Positions 24,928 to 33,989 of a stretch of DNA of 64,000 bases are shown piece by piece. The stretch spans positions 62,001-126,000 of the forward strand of contig CANMVS010000007.1 of the NCBI GenBank assembly GCA_947501445.1. Direction: 5' to 3'. Below the pieces are notes generated by a model, which saw only the letters and a list, made by a program, of their open reading frames with translations, had not been told where the DNA came from and searched no databases. Made by a program: the position numbers and the translations under genes. The stretch is from an uncultured Rhizobiaceae group bacterium (GTDB taxonomy: Bacteria > Pseudomonadota > Alphaproteobacteria > Rhizobiales > Rhizobiaceae). Each line of letters starts with the position of its first letter. Positions within the stretch are counted from its first letter, which is position 1.

Positions 24928-26547
24928 TCAAACCTCTTGGCCGCGCCCGATGGCCCGGTTTACAGCCTTGCGGACGGCGTTTTCATCAAATTGCGTCCAG
25001 CGCGCAACGACGTGCTGGTCCGGCCGCATCAGATATAGCGCCTGTTTCGCTTCACCCAGATAGCGATCGCGGATGAAGCCATCCTGATCACCCGTTGTAT
25101 TCAGCTTCAATGTTTCCACCACAATCCCGCTGACATTCAGGGTATCGGGCGCATCCAGATTGATGGCCAGCAGTTGAAACCGGTCTCCCAGACGGTCCAT
25201 CAGCCATCCGCCTTCAATGGGTGCATCGCTGGCCGGTGCGCCGGGGCGGCTGCGCGCCGGCAGGTCCGGATGATCATCGCCATTGAGCGGTGAACCATCA
25301 TAGATCGACGGAATGGACAGCCGGCCGGAATTGACCATCGGCCGGGCAAATTCATGATTTTCGGCCAGATCGAGAACGGCGTTGCGAAAAATCCGGCTCA
25401 TGTCGGATTTGGGCGTTATGAAATCAGTTGAACGCGATGAGTTCATGATGTTTTCATCCGCACCCAGCACACGTTCGTAATCGTAGCTGTCGAGCAGGCT
25501 CTCGGGGGCTTTGCCATCAAGGACCAGTTTGAGTTTCCAGATCAGATTGTCCGTATCCTGAACACCTGAATTTGCACCGCGTGCCCCAAAGGGTGATACC
25601 TGATGGGCCGAATCGCCGGCGAACAGCACCCGGTTGTGACGAAATTTTTCCATACGGCGGCACTGGAACGTATAGATCGAGACCCACTCAAGCTCGAAGT
25701 TGATGTCATCGCCGAGCATGGCTTTCAGCCGTGGAATGACATTCTCGCGTTTCTTTTCCTTTTCCTTGTCGATATCCCAGCCGAGCTGCAGATCAATGCG
25801 CCAGACATTGTCCGGCTGCTTGTGCAGCAGCGCAGACTGATTGCGATTGAATGGAGGATCGAACCAGAACCAGCGTTCTGTCGGAAATTCCGCTTCCATG
25901 ATCACATCGGCGATCAGGAAATTATCTTCAAATACCCGTCCGACAAAATCCAGCCCCAGTGCATGGCGGGCCGGCGATGTGGCGCCATCGCAGGCGATCA
26001 GCCAGTCACAGGACATTTGATAGGGGCCATCGGGCGTATCGATGGTTACCAGTGCGGCCTGCGGGCTTTGCTCGATATGGGTGATCTTGTTGTTGCCGCG
26101 AATTTCAATGGGTTTGCCCTGTGCCTGCAGTTCCAGTGCACGGTTCACCAGATATTCTTCAAAATGATACTGCTGCAGATTGATGAAGGCGGGGCGCTTG
26201 TGCCCTGCCTCGGGCAGGAGGTCGAACTCGAAAATACGCCGGTCATCAAAGAAGACCTTGCCCAGGTTCCACACCACACCCTTATCGACAAATTCGTCGC
26301 CGCAACCAAGCCGGTCAAGAATCTCGAGAGGCCGTTTGGCATAACATATGGCTCTGGAACCCCAGCTCACCTTGTCATTCTCATCCAGCACAATCACCGG
26401 CACGTCATGGCGTGCCAGATCAATCGCTGCTGCCAGCCCGATGGGACCGGCACCAATCACAAGAACCGGATGGTGGGCGACGGTGCCTGCATCCTGATCG
26501 GCTGAGCGCTGATAGGGGTAGAGCGGTGTTTCAAAAATCTTGCTCAA
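24928..26547 (-). CDS. FAD-dependent aromatic monooxygenase (MhpA/PheA-like)
   Basis: 539 aa. FAD-binding GxGxxG in VLVIGAGPIGLAAAIDLARH (about residues 27-46), a DG-type motif in CDWLIACDGATSPARHALG, and the second FAD motif in FAGDSAHQVSPFGARGANSG. The C-terminal thioredoxin-like part of phenol-hydroxylase-type enzymes follows. TTG 26547, behind GGGAGG, is the preferred start; the frame is open to 26757. It lies between the MBL protein and DUF2783. Likely hydroxylates an aromatic acid feeding homogentisate, but the substrate is not settled by sequence. Confidence 0.9.
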   Translation of the reverse strand: MSKIFETPLYPYQRSADQDAGTVAHHPVLVIGAGPIGLAAAIDLARHDVPVIVLDENDKVSWGSRAICYAKRPLEILDRLGCGDEFVDKGVVWNLGKVFFDDRRIFEFDLLPEAGHKRPAFINLQQYHFEEYLVNRALELQAQGKPIEIRGNNKITHIEQSPQAALVTIDTPDGPYQMSCDWLIACDGATSPARHALGLDFVGRVFEDNFLIADVIMEAEFPTERWFWFDPPFNRNQSALLHKQPDNVWRIDLQLGWDIDKEKEKKRENVIPRLKAMLGDDINFELEWVSIYTFQCRRMEKFRHNRVLFAGDSAHQVSPFGARGANSGVQDTDNLIWKLKLVLDGKAPESLLDSYDYERVLGADENIMNSSRSTDFITPKSDMSRIFRNAVLDLAENHEFARPMVNSGRLSIPSIYDGSPLNGDDHPDLPARSRPGAPASDAPIEGGWLMDRLGDRFQLLAINLDAPDTLNVSGIVVETLKLNTTGDQDGFIRDRYLGEAKQALYLMRPDQHVVARWTQFDENAVRKAVNRAIGRGQEV

Positions 26548-26590
26548 ACGGTCCTCCCGAAGAATTGTCGTGTCGTGGGCAGGTTCAGAT

Positions 26591-27541
26591 CTAACCCTGC
26601 AGCGACTGCCACATCTGCGTATCGCGCTCGGCGGTCCAGATACGCGGTGTATCCATGCCCAGTGCCTCGTCATAGGCGCGTGCGACATTGAAAGGCAGGC
26701 AGTGTTCGTAAATGGCGTAATCGCCGAATTTGGCGTCGCAATCGGCACGCACGGCATCCCAGGCTTCCTTCAGCGTGCCACCGCGCGCGGCGACAGCGGC
26801 GGCAGGACGATAGGTGCTTTGCACAAAATCACGGGTGCTCTCAATGGCTGCATTGACCATATCATCGCCAACCAGCGCATCACCGCGTCCAGGCGCAATG
26901 GCCTTTGGCTGATAGACACTGATGGCATCAAGCGTATTGCTCCAGTCACCAAAATGGCCATCGCCGCAATAGCAGGCTGAATGATATTCAACGATGTCGC
27001 CGGTAAACATGACACCTTCATCGGGCACCCAGGCGACGATATCGCCGGCCGTATGGGCGCGCCCGAGATGCATCAGATCAACCCGGCGTTTGCCAAGATA
27101 GACGGTCATCCTGTTGGTAAAAGTCATGGTGGGCCATGTCAGGCCCGGTATGCTTTCATGGCCCTGAAACAGTCTGGGGAACCGCTCAAATTCTGAATCC
27201 CAGTCTTCCTGACCGCGTTCAGCCACCATTGCCCGGCACTTTTCGGAGGCAATGACCTCCTGCGCCCCATAGGCTGAAGCACCCAGCACCCGAACGGCGT
27301 GATAATGGGACAGGACCACATATTTGATTGGTTTGTCGGTAACACCGCGAATTTTCTCAACAACCATGGCGGCCAGGCGCGGGGTTGCCTGCGCATCAAC
27401 GATCATCACACTGTCATCACCAATGATGACACCGGTATTGGGGTCTCCCTCGGCGGTGAAAGCCCAAAGGTCACGACCAATTTCAGAAAATGTGATTTTC
27501 TTATCTGTCATGTCCCCGCGGGACGCGAATTCTTTTGCCAT
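26591..27541 (-). CDS. Metallo-beta-lactamase-fold protein with a degenerate metal motif
   Basis: 316 aa. The MBL fold is evident from VMIVDAQATPRLAAMVVEKI, the LGRAHTAGDIVAWVPD loop and VMFTGDIVEY. The usual HxHxDH motif reads HYHAVR, so the Asp and third His are replaced by Val and Arg; the first two His, the later His and the Asp of TGD remain. It follows fahA by 3 bp. A hydrolase acting on a thioester or lactone in the homogentisate pathway is a guess. ATG 27511 is an alternative start. Confidence 0.85.
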   Translation of the reverse strand: MAKEFASRGDMTDKKITFSEIGRDLWAFTAEGDPNTGVIIGDDSVMIVDAQATPRLAAMVVEKIRGVTDKPIKYVVLSHYHAVRVLGASAYGAQEVIASEKCRAMVAERGQEDWDSEFERFPRLFQGHESIPGLTWPTMTFTNRMTVYLGKRRVDLMHLGRAHTAGDIVAWVPDEGVMFTGDIVEYHSACYCGDGHFGDWSNTLDAISVYQPKAIAPGRGDALVGDDMVNAAIESTRDFVQSTYRPAAAVAARGGTLKEAWDAVRADCDAKFGDYAIYEHCLPFNVARAYDEALGMDTPRIWTAERDTQMWQSLQG

Positions 27542-27544
27542 GGG

Positions 27545-28567
27545 TCAGGCTTCCTTCTTGTAGGCTTCGACGGTCTGTTCAATGGCACCAAAAATTGACT
27601 GCCCCTCGGCACTTTTCATTTCGATGCGAACGGTGTCGCCAAATTTCATGAAACTGGTGCTTGGTTTGCCGGATTCGATTGTTTCGATCATTCTGATTTC
27701 TGCAATGCAGGAATAGCCGACACCACCTTCGCTGATGGGTTTGCCGGGGCTGCCATCTGCCTGTTTGTTGGAGACGGTACCAGAACCGATGATCGCACCT
27801 GCACCCAGTGCCCGGGACTTGGCGGCATGGGCGATAAGCTGCGGAAAATCGAAGGTCATGTCGACACCGGCATTGGCACAGCCAAAGGGTGCACCATTAT
27901 AATCAACCAGCAATGGCAAATGCAGTTTGCCACCATCCCAGGCATCACCCAGCTCATCGGGTGTTACGGCAACCGGCGAGAAGGCTGAAGACGGTTTGGC
28001 CTGAAAGAAACCAAATCCCTTGCCAAGTTCTGCCGGAATCAGACCGCGCAGTGAAACATCATTGACGATCATCACCAGACGGATTGCGTCGCGGGCCTGA
28101 TCAAGACTTGCGCCCATGGGGACATCGTCGACAATGACGGCAACTTCACCTTCCATGTCGATGCCCCAGGCTTCATCTTCCATGGTGATGGCTTCGCGTG
28201 GCGCAAGAAACGTATCGGAGCCACCCTGGTACATCAGCGGGTCTGTCCAAAAGCTTGCCGGCATTTCGGCATTGCGTGCCTTTCGTACCAGTTCCACATG
28301 GTTGACATAGGCCGAACCGTCGGCCCACTGGTAGGCACGCGGCAGCGGCGAATGGGCGTCATGTTCATGAAAACGATGCATGGGTTGGGCACCGCTTTCC
28401 AGTGATTCAGCCGCACGGGCAAGGCGTGGCGCAGTGTTGCTCCAATCGTCCAGTGCAGCCTGAAGGGTGGGTGCAATGTGATTGACCACCGTACAATAGG
28501 TGAGATCCCTGGATACGATGGCCAGTTGTCCATCGCGCGTGCCGTCTTTGAGTGTTGCCAGTTTCAT
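27545..28567 (-). CDS. fahA: Fumarylacetoacetase
   Basis: 340 aa. Cleaves fumarylacetoacetate to fumarate and acetoacetate, the final step of tyrosine breakdown. FAH-family residues: HEHDAHSPLPRAYQWADGSA, GIDMEGEVAVIVDD (metal-binding acids), IVNDVSLRGLIPAELGKGFG and AIIGSGTVSNK. ATG 28567 follows the hmgA stop by 1 bp; the frame is open further upstream only because it overlaps hmgA. Length fits the shorter bacterial form. Confidence 0.93.
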   Translation of the reverse strand: MKLATLKDGTRDGQLAIVSRDLTYCTVVNHIAPTLQAALDDWSNTAPRLARAAESLESGAQPMHRFHEHDAHSPLPRAYQWADGSAYVNHVELVRKARNAEMPASFWTDPLMYQGGSDTFLAPREAITMEDEAWGIDMEGEVAVIVDDVPMGASLDQARDAIRLVMIVNDVSLRGLIPAELGKGFGFFQAKPSSAFSPVAVTPDELGDAWDGGKLHLPLLVDYNGAPFGCANAGVDMTFDFPQLIAHAAKSRALGAGAIIGSGTVSNKQADGSPGKPISEGGVGYSCIAEIRMIETIESGKPSTSFMKFGDTVRIEMKSAEGQSIFGAIEQTVEAYKKEA

Positions 28568-28568
28568 A

Positions 28569-29882
28569 TCAGTCCCAGTTCCCTTCAATGGTGCCGTCAA
28601 AGCGTTTTTTGAGGCCTTTCCAGCAATCAATGTAATCATCCTGCAGCGTCTCCAGCCCAAGGGCGAAGTCGGTGAGATGCTGCGGAAAGCGCGTCTCGAA
28701 CATGAATGCCATTGTCTGGTCCAGTTTGACAGGCCCCAATTCAACCGTTGAGGCTTTTTCAAACCCCATGACGTCAGGCCCATGGGGCAGCATCATATTG
28801 TGCAGGCTCATGCCTCCGGGGACAAAGCCTTCTTCCTTGGCGTCATATTGTCCGTGAATGAGACCCATGAATTCTGACATGATGTTGCGATGATACCAGG
28901 GTGGACGGAAGGTGTTTTCGGCAACAAGCCAGCGTGGCGGGAAAATGACGAAATCAATATTGGCTGTTCCCTCTTCACCGCTCGGGGCGGTCAGAACGGT
29001 AAATATGGATGGGTCTGGATGGTCAAACAGGATCGCGCCAACGGGTGAAAATGTGTCCAGATCATATTTATAGGGCGCATAGTTCCCGTGCCAGGCGATG
29101 ACATCCAGCGGCGAATGCCCGATATCGGTGGCATAGAAACGACCGCACCATTTGACCTGAACCTGGCAGTCGGTTTCCTTGTCTTCCCAGGCAGCAACGG
29201 GCGTTTTGAAATCACGCGGATTGGCAAGACAATTGGCACCAATGGGGCCGCGGTCCGGCAGGGTGAATTTTGCGCCGTAGTTTTCGCAGATATAACCGCG
29301 TGCTTCACCTTCCAGTGGCACCGCCTGGAAAATCATGCCGCGCGGAATGACACAGATCTCATTGGGGGCAACGCGAATGCGACCCATTTCGGTGAAAAAC
29401 TCCATAGCGCCAACCTGTGGGACGATCAGCAATTCCGCATCGGCATTGAAAAAATATTCATCAACCATCGGCGCATTGCAGACATAGACATGGCTTGCCA
29501 TGCCAACCTGTGTGTGCACGTCGCCCGCCGTGGTCATTGTGTGAACGCCGTCGATGAAATTGACCTTGCCGGTTGGCATGGGAACCGGGTCCCAGCGCAA
29601 TTGGCTGATCGGCATATTGGCGTCAGACAGGTTTGGTCCTGTCTTCCAGGTCGTTTGTTCATAGGTCGTGAAACGCGATGTATGACGCACACTCGGCCTT
29701 ATGCGGTAAAGCCAGGAGCGCTCATTGGTGCCGCGTGGAGCGGTAAAGGGAGAGCCCGAAAGCTGTTCCGCATAGAGGCCATAATTGCATTTTTGCGGGC
29801 TGTTCTGCCCCTGTGGCAGCGCATTCGGCAATGACTCGGTTTCGAAATCATTGCCGAAACCCGGCATGTATCGATCTGTCAT
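28569..29882 (-). CDS. hmgA: Homogentisate 1,2-dioxygenase
   Basis: 437 aa. Opens the homogentisate ring to maleylacetoacetate. Typical start [12 protein letters not shown]; the iron ligands lie in [19 protein letters not shown] (His and Glu) and [12 protein letters not shown] (His). ATG 29882 with GAGGG five bases ahead is preferred over ATG 29894. It heads the operon hmgA-fahA-MBL-FAD monooxygenase-DUF2783-VOC-maiA and faces a MarR regulator across a palindrome. Confidence 0.96.
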   Translation of the reverse strand: MTDRYMPGFGNDFETESLPNALPQGQNSPQKCNYGLYAEQLSGSPFTAPRGTNERSWLYRIRPSVRHTSRFTTYEQTTWKTGPNLSDANMPISQLRWDPVPMPTGKVNFIDGVHTMTTAGDVHTQVGMASHVYVCNAPMVDEYFFNADAELLIVPQVGAMEFFTEMGRIRVAPNEICVIPRGMIFQAVPLEGEARGYICENYGAKFTLPDRGPIGANCLANPRDFKTPVAAWEDKETDCQVQVKWCGRFYATDIGHSPLDVIAWHGNYAPYKYDLDTFSPVGAILFDHPDPSIFTVLTAPSGEEGTANIDFVIFPPRWLVAENTFRPPWYHRNIMSEFMGLIHGQYDAKEEGFVPGGMSLHNMMLPHGPDVMGFEKASTVELGPVKLDQTMAFMFETRFPQHLTDFALGLETLQDDYIDCWKGLKKRFDGTIEGNWD

Positions 29883-29911
29883 AATATCCCTCATTGACGT
29901 CTTTTTTAAAT

Positions 29912-29929
29912 TTGTTGCATGTGTAACAA
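29912..29929. promoter_or_regulatory. Palindrome between hmgA and the MarR gene (candidate operator)
   Basis: TTGTT and AACAA arms flank GCATGTGT, and a related half-site TTTGTAAC follows at 29935-29942. Positioned where one regulator could control both the homogentisate operon and its own gene. MarR-type sites are typically AT-rich dyads of this size; the assignment is inferred. Confidence 0.5.
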
Positions 29930-29960
29930 TCTAATTTGTAACTATCAAACGGAGTTGGAT

Positions 29961-30422
29961 TTGAACGACGATAACACGACGCCATTGGCCCTTGAGGCGT
30001 TTATTCCATACAAGCTGAACCGGGCTGCGGATCTTGTCAGTCGTGGGTTCGGTCAGATCTATAAGGACCGCGCCGGCCTGACGCGGCCCGAGTGGAGAAC
30101 GCTGGCGACACTTGGACAATATGGCACGCTGACGGCAACATCGATTGGAGCGCATTCATCGATGCACAAGACAAAGGTCAGCCGTGCGGTTCAGGCGCTG
30201 CAGGACCGTAAATGGCTCAAGCGAACCACCGATGAAAAAGACCGTCGCATAGAGCGACTGACGCTGACGCGGGAGGGGGAACGCAATTATCGGTCATTGG
30301 CCGAGCTTGCTCATTCATTTGAAACCAGGTTGAAAACTGTCCTGGGCGAAGAGGATTTCAACGCTCTCAATCGCGGGTTGGCGGCCATTGAGACCCATTT
30401 GGGGAAACGTATTGATATGTGA
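29961..30422 (+). CDS. MarR family regulator (probable homogentisate regulator)
   Basis: 153 aa from TTG 29961, which has GGAG at 29951; an upstream frame opens at 29919. The winged helix spans about residues 20-110: LTRPEWRTLATLGQYGTLTA, SIGAHSSMHKTKVSRAVQAL and the wing KRTTDEKDRRIERLTLTREG. Divergent from hmgA. Related HmgR-type MarR proteins respond to homogentisate; that effector is inferred from position. Confidence 0.87.
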   Translation: MNDDNTTPLALEAFIPYKLNRAADLVSRGFGQIYKDRAGLTRPEWRTLATLGQYGTLTATSIGAHSSMHKTKVSRAVQALQDRKWLKRTTDEKDRRIERLTLTREGERNYRSLAELAHSFETRLKTVLGEEDFNALNRGLAAIETHLGKRIDM

Positions 30423-30455
30423 TGATGGGTGCGAAACAGGCGTGATTTATAGAAT

Positions 30456-30489
30456 AAAAGCGCCACCGATGACCATCGGTAGCGCTTTT
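30456..30489. terminator. Bidirectional intrinsic terminator
   Basis: AAAAGCGC-ACCGAT pairs with ATCGGT-GCGCTTTT, with one unpaired base on each side and a 4-nt loop. A-run on the left and T-run on the right serve both the MarR gene and the convergent glycine-zipper gene. Confidence 0.88.
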
Positions 30490-30524
30490 GACATTTGCTG
30501 AATTAATGGATGGCTGTCAGCCGA

Positions 30525-30788
30525 TCAATAATTGGCAGGGCACTTGGCTGTATATTTGCGACCGTACCGATCACGGTAATAGCAATTGTTGGAGTTTTCC
30601 GAGACACGACCAATTACCGCGCCGGCAACACCACCGATGGCTGCACCGACAAGCGCGCCTTCAACAGATCCGGACGCAATTGCACCAATTGCTGCACCGG
30701 TTCCGGCACCAACTGCTGCTCCCTGCTGCGTAGGGCTACAGCCTGCAACGGCTGCGGCGACCAGTGTGAGCGCCAAAATTTTCTTCAT
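30525..30788 (-). CDS. Glycine-zipper lipoprotein
   Basis: 87 aa. A lipoprotein signal ends at AVAGC; the mature part is Gly/Ala-rich with GxxxG spacing (AAVGAGTGAAIGAI, GALVGAAIGGVAGAVIGRV), typical of glycine-zipper outer-membrane proteins. ATG 30788 has GGAGG seven bases ahead. A cysteine pair (NNCYYRD and AKCPANY) ends the protein. Probable envelope structural lipoprotein; no specific role is visible. Confidence 0.85.
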   Translation of the reverse strand: MKKILALTLVAAAVAGCSPTQQGAAVGAGTGAAIGAIASGSVEGALVGAAIGGVAGAVIGRVSENSNNCYYRDRYGRKYTAKCPANY

Positions 30789-31001
30789 TTCCAAGCCTCC
30801 GATTGCTTCCCTGCTGCAGGAAAGCTCAAATTAGATTACAAATATTCGCCAGCCATGCAGTTGTTACAACGCAACTTTTGGCATGGCGAAAAACCAAGCT
30901 TCTGAAATGACCCCCTATATTGGTCACATATCCAGACATGTGAGTAAATATTCAATGGCGCATGAATGCAAGCTGAACAGGCTTTAAATCTGCTCCAGGG
31001 T

Positions 31002-31097
31002 AATTCAGGTTCTGGCGGAATCGGCAAAATCTGAATGTATCAACAAAATCAAAAGCCAACACATTTATTCCGTTTCCAACAAACCGTGCAACGATCT
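31002..31097 (-). repeat. Interspersed two-hairpin repeat, copy E
   Basis: Inverted relative to copy A. It reads, on the minus strand, AGATCGTTGCACGGTTTG through TTGATTTTGTTGATACATTC to the hairpin arms ATTCAGATTTTG and CAGAACCTGAAT. It fills much of the 307-bp gap between the lipoprotein and dxr, which has no other gene, and reaches two bases into the dxr 3' end. Confidence 0.82.
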
Positions 31098-32286
31098 ATT
31101 GAGCCGCCATGCTGGCGCCTACCATCTCTCTTGCAATGATCCGGGCCCTTTGATCAGCGTCATAAACGGCCTCAATGCTGGAGGCTGTTTCGCCGGGCCC
31201 GATCTGATCCATTGCCTTTTCAACGATGTCCGCCATTTCGAGAAAGCCGATCCGTTCTTCAATGAAGGCCTCAAGCGCCACTTCCTTTGCGCCATTCAGC
31301 ACGGCCCCAAGCAGGCCGCCGCCTTCCATTGCCTGGCGGGCGAGGCGCAATGCGGGAAATCGCTTTTCATCCGGTGCTTCAAAGTCCAGCCGGGCCAGTT
31401 GTGCAAAATCCAATCGTTCAATCGGCAGATCCGGGCGTTTGGGGTAGCTGAGGCAATAGCCGATTGCGGTGCGCATATCAGGCGCACCAAGCTGTGCAAG
31501 CACCGACCCGTCACAATAGCCCACCATTGAATGGATGACCGATTGTGGATGGACAATCACCTCAATTTGATCCGGGCGCAGATCGAACAGATGTCGTGCC
31601 TCGATCATTTCGAGTGCCTTGTTGAACATCGAGGCGCTGTCGATTGAGATTTTGAGTCCCATGGACCAGTTGGGGTGATCTGCAGCCATTGCAGGGGAGA
31701 CTTTTGCCATCTCATTTTGGTTGAGAGACCGAAAAGGTCCGCCGGACGCTGTGAGGATAATCCGTTCAACACTGCCACTTTGATCACGGTCAAAGACCTG
31801 ATGGATGGCATTATGTTCACTATCGACCGGCAGCAGGCGGCCGCCGCCAGCTGTTATCTCCCGTTGAAACAGGGAGCCTGCAGAAACAAGGCATTCCTTG
31901 TTGGCCAGGGCGATATCAGCACCCTTTCGCGCTGCTGCAAGCGTTGGTGCAAGACCGGCCATGCCAACAATGCCTGCCATGGTCCATTCGACATCGCGTT
32001 CGGCCGCTTCAACCAGCGCCTTGTCCCCGGCGGCACATTCAATACCTGATCCACTGAGCGCGCGCTTCAGATCCTTATAGCGTTTTTCATCGGCAGTGAC
32101 TGCGATTTCCACACCACAATCGATGGCCTGGCGGGCCAATAGGTCCGTATTGCCCCTGCCACTGAGGGCGCAGACCTGAAAGGCTTCACGGCCGCCCAGA
32201 TGTGAAATAACATCAAGCGTGTTGCAGCCGATTGAACCGGTGGATCCGAAAATACTGAGACGACGGGGTGGCGTGTTGGATGACAT
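31096..32286 (-). CDS. dxr: 1-deoxy-D-xylulose 5-phosphate reductoisomerase
   Basis: 396 aa. NADPH-dependent second enzyme of the MEP isoprenoid pathway. NADPH-binding GSTGSIG opens the protein (FGSTGSIGCNTLDVI); metal and substrate regions are ALANKECLVSAG, PVDSEHNAIHQVF and ILTASGGPFR, with SMGLKISIDSASMFNKALE near the middle. Starts at 32286 or 32292; a longer frame runs to 32379. In alphaproteobacteria dxr normally lies beside cdsA and rseP; here it is isolated, so it may be a relocated or second copy. Confidence 0.94.
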   Translation of the reverse strand: MSSNTPPRRLSIFGSTGSIGCNTLDVISHLGGREAFQVCALSGRGNTDLLARQAIDCGVEIAVTADEKRYKDLKRALSGSGIECAAGDKALVEAAERDVEWTMAGIVGMAGLAPTLAAARKGADIALANKECLVSAGSLFQREITAGGGRLLPVDSEHNAIHQVFDRDQSGSVERIILTASGGPFRSLNQNEMAKVSPAMAADHPNWSMGLKISIDSASMFNKALEMIEARHLFDLRPDQIEVIVHPQSVIHSMVGYCDGSVLAQLGAPDMRTAIGYCLSYPKRPDLPIERLDFAQLARLDFEAPDEKRFPALRLARQAMEGGGLLGAVLNGAKEVALEAFIEERIGFLEMADIVEKAMDQIGPGETASSIEAVYDADQRARIIAREMVGASMAAQ

Positions 32287-32482
32287 GTTCATTTCATCTG
32301 TGCCAACCAGGATGTTTTCGTTGATTCCATGGCCTAGGAAAAAACAGATGCATGGCGCTGCGTCAATGTCTGAGCTCATGTTCTTTCGGTATTAATCCAT
32401 CTTCAGGTCAATTGGTGTTTGCAATTTGAATGAAATTTACTTTAAACATAAAATAATTATTGCCCGCTGATTGGAGACTTCA

Positions 32483-33724
32483 ATGACAATTGATCGTGCT
32501 GCCACTGTTGAAATGGACCGGCAGGATAAAATGGCACCATTGCGCGATACCTTCGCGTTGCGTGACGACCTTATCTATCTTGATGGCAACTCGCTCGGGC
32601 CCATGCAGACCAAAGTGGCCGACCGGGTCCGGCAATGTCTGCATGACGAATGGGGGCAGGACCTCATCGCATCATGGAACAAGGCGGGCTGGTTCACCTT
32701 ACCGCAAACCATTGGCAGCAAGATTTCCCGAATGATTGGCGGCGGCAAAAATGATGTGGTTGTGACCGATTCCACCTCGGTCAATCTGTTCAAGGTTCTC
32801 GCTGCGGCAATTGCCATGCGCCCCGAACGCCGGGTTATCGTTTCCGAGCGCAGCAATTTTCCAACGGATCTATATATTGCTGAAGGCATCACTGCCATGG
32901 CCGACAAGGGGCATGAGCTCAGACTGATTGATTCAGTGGACGAACTGGATAGTGCCATTGATGGTGATGTTGCTGTTGTGATGCTGACCCACGTGAACTA
33001 TCGCACCGGCGCTGTTCATGACATGAACGCGGTAACACGGATGGTACACGAGCGTGGTGGTCTGATGGTGTGGGACCTTGCTCACTCGGCTGGCGCGCTG
33101 CCTGTTAACCTTGCCGAAGCAAATGCTGATTTTGCCGTAGGCTGCGGGTATAAATATCTCAATGGCGGGCCCGGTGCGCCAGCCTTTATCTATGTTGCGC
33201 CGCGGCTTCAGGGGTCTGCAACGCAGCCCCTGTCAGGATGGTATGGCCACAAAGCCCCCTTTGCATTTGATCCGGCCTATGAGGCGGCTCCGGACATTGA
33301 CCGGTTCCTGACTGGCACACCACCCATTTTGTCGATGGTTGCGTTGGATACAGCGCTGGACATCTGGGACCAGGTGGCGATGGAAGACATACGCGACAAG
33401 TCAAAACGCCTATGTGAATTATTTATCGCTCTGGTTGAATCACGGTGTGATGGATTTGGCCTTGCGCTTGCCAGTCCGCGTGATGCGGATGCCCGCGGAA
33501 GCCAGGTTTGCTTCAGTCATGCGGATGCCTATCCGATCATGCAGGCGCTTATTGCGCGCGGTGTCATCGGTGACTTCAGAGCACCGGATATCCTGCGCTT
33601 CGGCTTTGCGCCGCTATATGTGCGTTTTGCTGATGTGTATGATGCCGTCGATCATCTTGTGGCCGTTCTGCAATCGGGTGAATGGCAACAGGAACAATTT
33701 AACGTCAAAAGTCTGGTAACCTGA
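32483..33724 (+). CDS. kynU: Kynureninase
   Basis: 413-aa PLP enzyme cleaving kynurenine to anthranilate and alanine. Landmarks: YLDGNSLGPM, VTDSTSVNLFK, SNFPTDLYI, VMLTHVNYRTGAVHDM, WDLAHSAGALPV and the PLP lysine in GCGYKYLNGGPGAPAF. ATG 32483 has GGAG six bases ahead. It is transcribed away from dxr; other tryptophan-pathway genes are not in this window. Confidence 0.95.
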   Translation: MTIDRAATVEMDRQDKMAPLRDTFALRDDLIYLDGNSLGPMQTKVADRVRQCLHDEWGQDLIASWNKAGWFTLPQTIGSKISRMIGGGKNDVVVTDSTSVNLFKVLAAAIAMRPERRVIVSERSNFPTDLYIAEGITAMADKGHELRLIDSVDELDSAIDGDVAVVMLTHVNYRTGAVHDMNAVTRMVHERGGLMVWDLAHSAGALPVNLAEANADFAVGCGYKYLNGGPGAPAFIYVAPRLQGSATQPLSGWYGHKAPFAFDPAYEAAPDIDRFLTGTPPILSMVALDTALDIWDQVAMEDIRDKSKRLCELFIALVESRCDGFGLALASPRDADARGSQVCFSHADAYPIMQALIARGVIGDFRAPDILRFGFAPLYVRFADVYDAVDHLVAVLQSGEWQQEQFNVKSLVT

Positions 33725-33753
33725 AATCCTCGGGCCATTGCCTGGCGTGGAGA

Positions 33754-33800
33754 GCATTCCATACCGTTTCCGCTATGGGATGCCTGCGGTTTTTAATTTT
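33754..33800 (+). terminator. Probable terminator after kynU
   Basis: GCATTCCATA and TATGGGATGC form a 10-bp stem (one G-T pair) with a 10-nt loop, followed at a short distance by a T-rich tract. It lies 30 bp after the kynU stop. The remaining gap to pcaD shows no gene. Confidence 0.6.
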
Positions 33801-33989
33801 ACCTTCGCATAGCAAAGTGCTTTCATGGCTCCAGCATGAATAAACGCGCCTGCACGACACACAGCATTTTTGGCGATCGACCTTTTTGGTTTCTGGAAAT
33901 CAGCGAAACGTCATAGATACAGGAGTGGATCGTCAGCACACACGCACAACAAGCGATCCATGAGCGATGAGGCATTTAAGGGGACAACA

